DNA of 64,000 bases. Source: Tetracentron sinense. Its lineage: Eukaryota; Streptophyta; Magnoliopsida; Trochodendrales; Trochodendraceae. Positions within the stretch are counted from its first letter, which is position 1. Every line of letters starts with the position of its first letter. Under the pieces are notes generated by a model. That model saw only the letters and a program-made list of their open reading frames with translations. It made no database searches and had not been told where the DNA came from. Made by a program: the position numbers and the translations under genes. The stretch is from positions 34,791,965 through 34,855,964 of the forward strand of contig CM026557.1 in the NCBI GenBank assembly GCA_015143295.1, given 5' to 3'. Shown piece by piece: positions 63,825 to 64,000 of the stretch.

Positions 63825-64000
63825 CTAGGATTGTCTCTGGCGAACCCAGAAACCCCTCTTGGGGTTCCATACATAGTGCGACAGTTGGTGTTTAAATGGG
63901 GAGAAGTCTTTCCATTTTCTCCCCATATTTTTGACTTCTCCCCATTTGATATCTCTTACCCTTATTCACACACACTTATCGCCGCATATCTTATAATGGG
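63825..64000. mobile_element. Mutator-like MITE, copy 3, cut by the window end
   Basis: GGCCTAGGATTGTCTCTGGCGAACCCAGAAA matches the terminal repeat of the copies at 5696 and 7874. CCCCATATTTTTGACTTCTC and CCCCATTTGAT match the interior at 7965-7992. The right end lies outside. Confidence 0.75.

Overview
The window is plant nuclear DNA, most likely from a flowering plant with a large, repeat-rich genome. The evidence is wall-associated-kinase (WAK) exon remnants, plant-type GT-AG introns, plant mobile domain (PMD) proteins and typical plant LTR retrotransposon families. I see no rRNA, tRNA, CRISPR or bacterial features, and no certainly intact host gene. Nearly all of it is nested transposable elements and their debris.

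Layout. (1) 1-5062: the 3' part of a SIRE/Maximus-like Ty1/copia element: end of pol, a PMD-like extra ORF behind a promoter-like segment, polypurine tract, 3' LTR. (2) 5063-5676: an inverted 5' fragment of a Tekay-type LTR. (3) 5677-11329: small DNA transposons (Mutator-like MITEs, foldbacks, a 1.8 kb hAT-like element) around a WAK pseudogene on the minus strand that carries a MITE with a perfect 9-bp target duplication. (4) 11330-30227: a nearly intact 18.9 kb Ty3/gypsy Tat-lineage element (called Tat-A here) with LTRs about 99% identical and an ATTAA target duplication. It carries gag-pro with a G-patch, pol with two RNase H domains, and two antisense genes downstream of integrase: a DUF7745-like gene and a cleanly spliced eight-exon PMD gene. 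(5) 30228-32711: flanking debris with a WAK EGF exon fossil and an RNase H-like scrap. (6) 32712-48420: an older minus-strand Tat-like element without recognisable pol (element B; AATTC duplication). It holds gag plus its own antisense PMD gene. It is invaded by a SIRE-type solo LTR (33864-35096), a complete Ale-like copia element (37183-42422, TAATA duplication) and a second solo LTR (44384-45779). (7) 48421-50142: non-coding, with a Helitron-like 5' end. (8) 50143-60110: a complete chromovirus (Tekay-like) with 2.5 kb LTRs and a GCGTT duplication. (9) 60111-64000: MITEs, foldbacks, a 453-bp Helitron and a truncated Mutator-like MITE.

Two themes run through the window. First, three LTR elements of two superfamilies carry PMD-related extra genes, two of them antisense to the element. 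Second, a palindromic motif array (consensus ACCGATCGATCGGT) with shared flanking sequence lies upstream of the TATA box in both the copia SIRE-like LTR and the gypsy Tekay-like LTR, and again in front of the SIRE extra ORF. This suggests exchange of a U3 regulatory module between unrelated retrotransposons. The premature stops seen in the element genes can all be explained by single C-to-T (or G-to-A) transitions, as expected for methylated, silenced elements.
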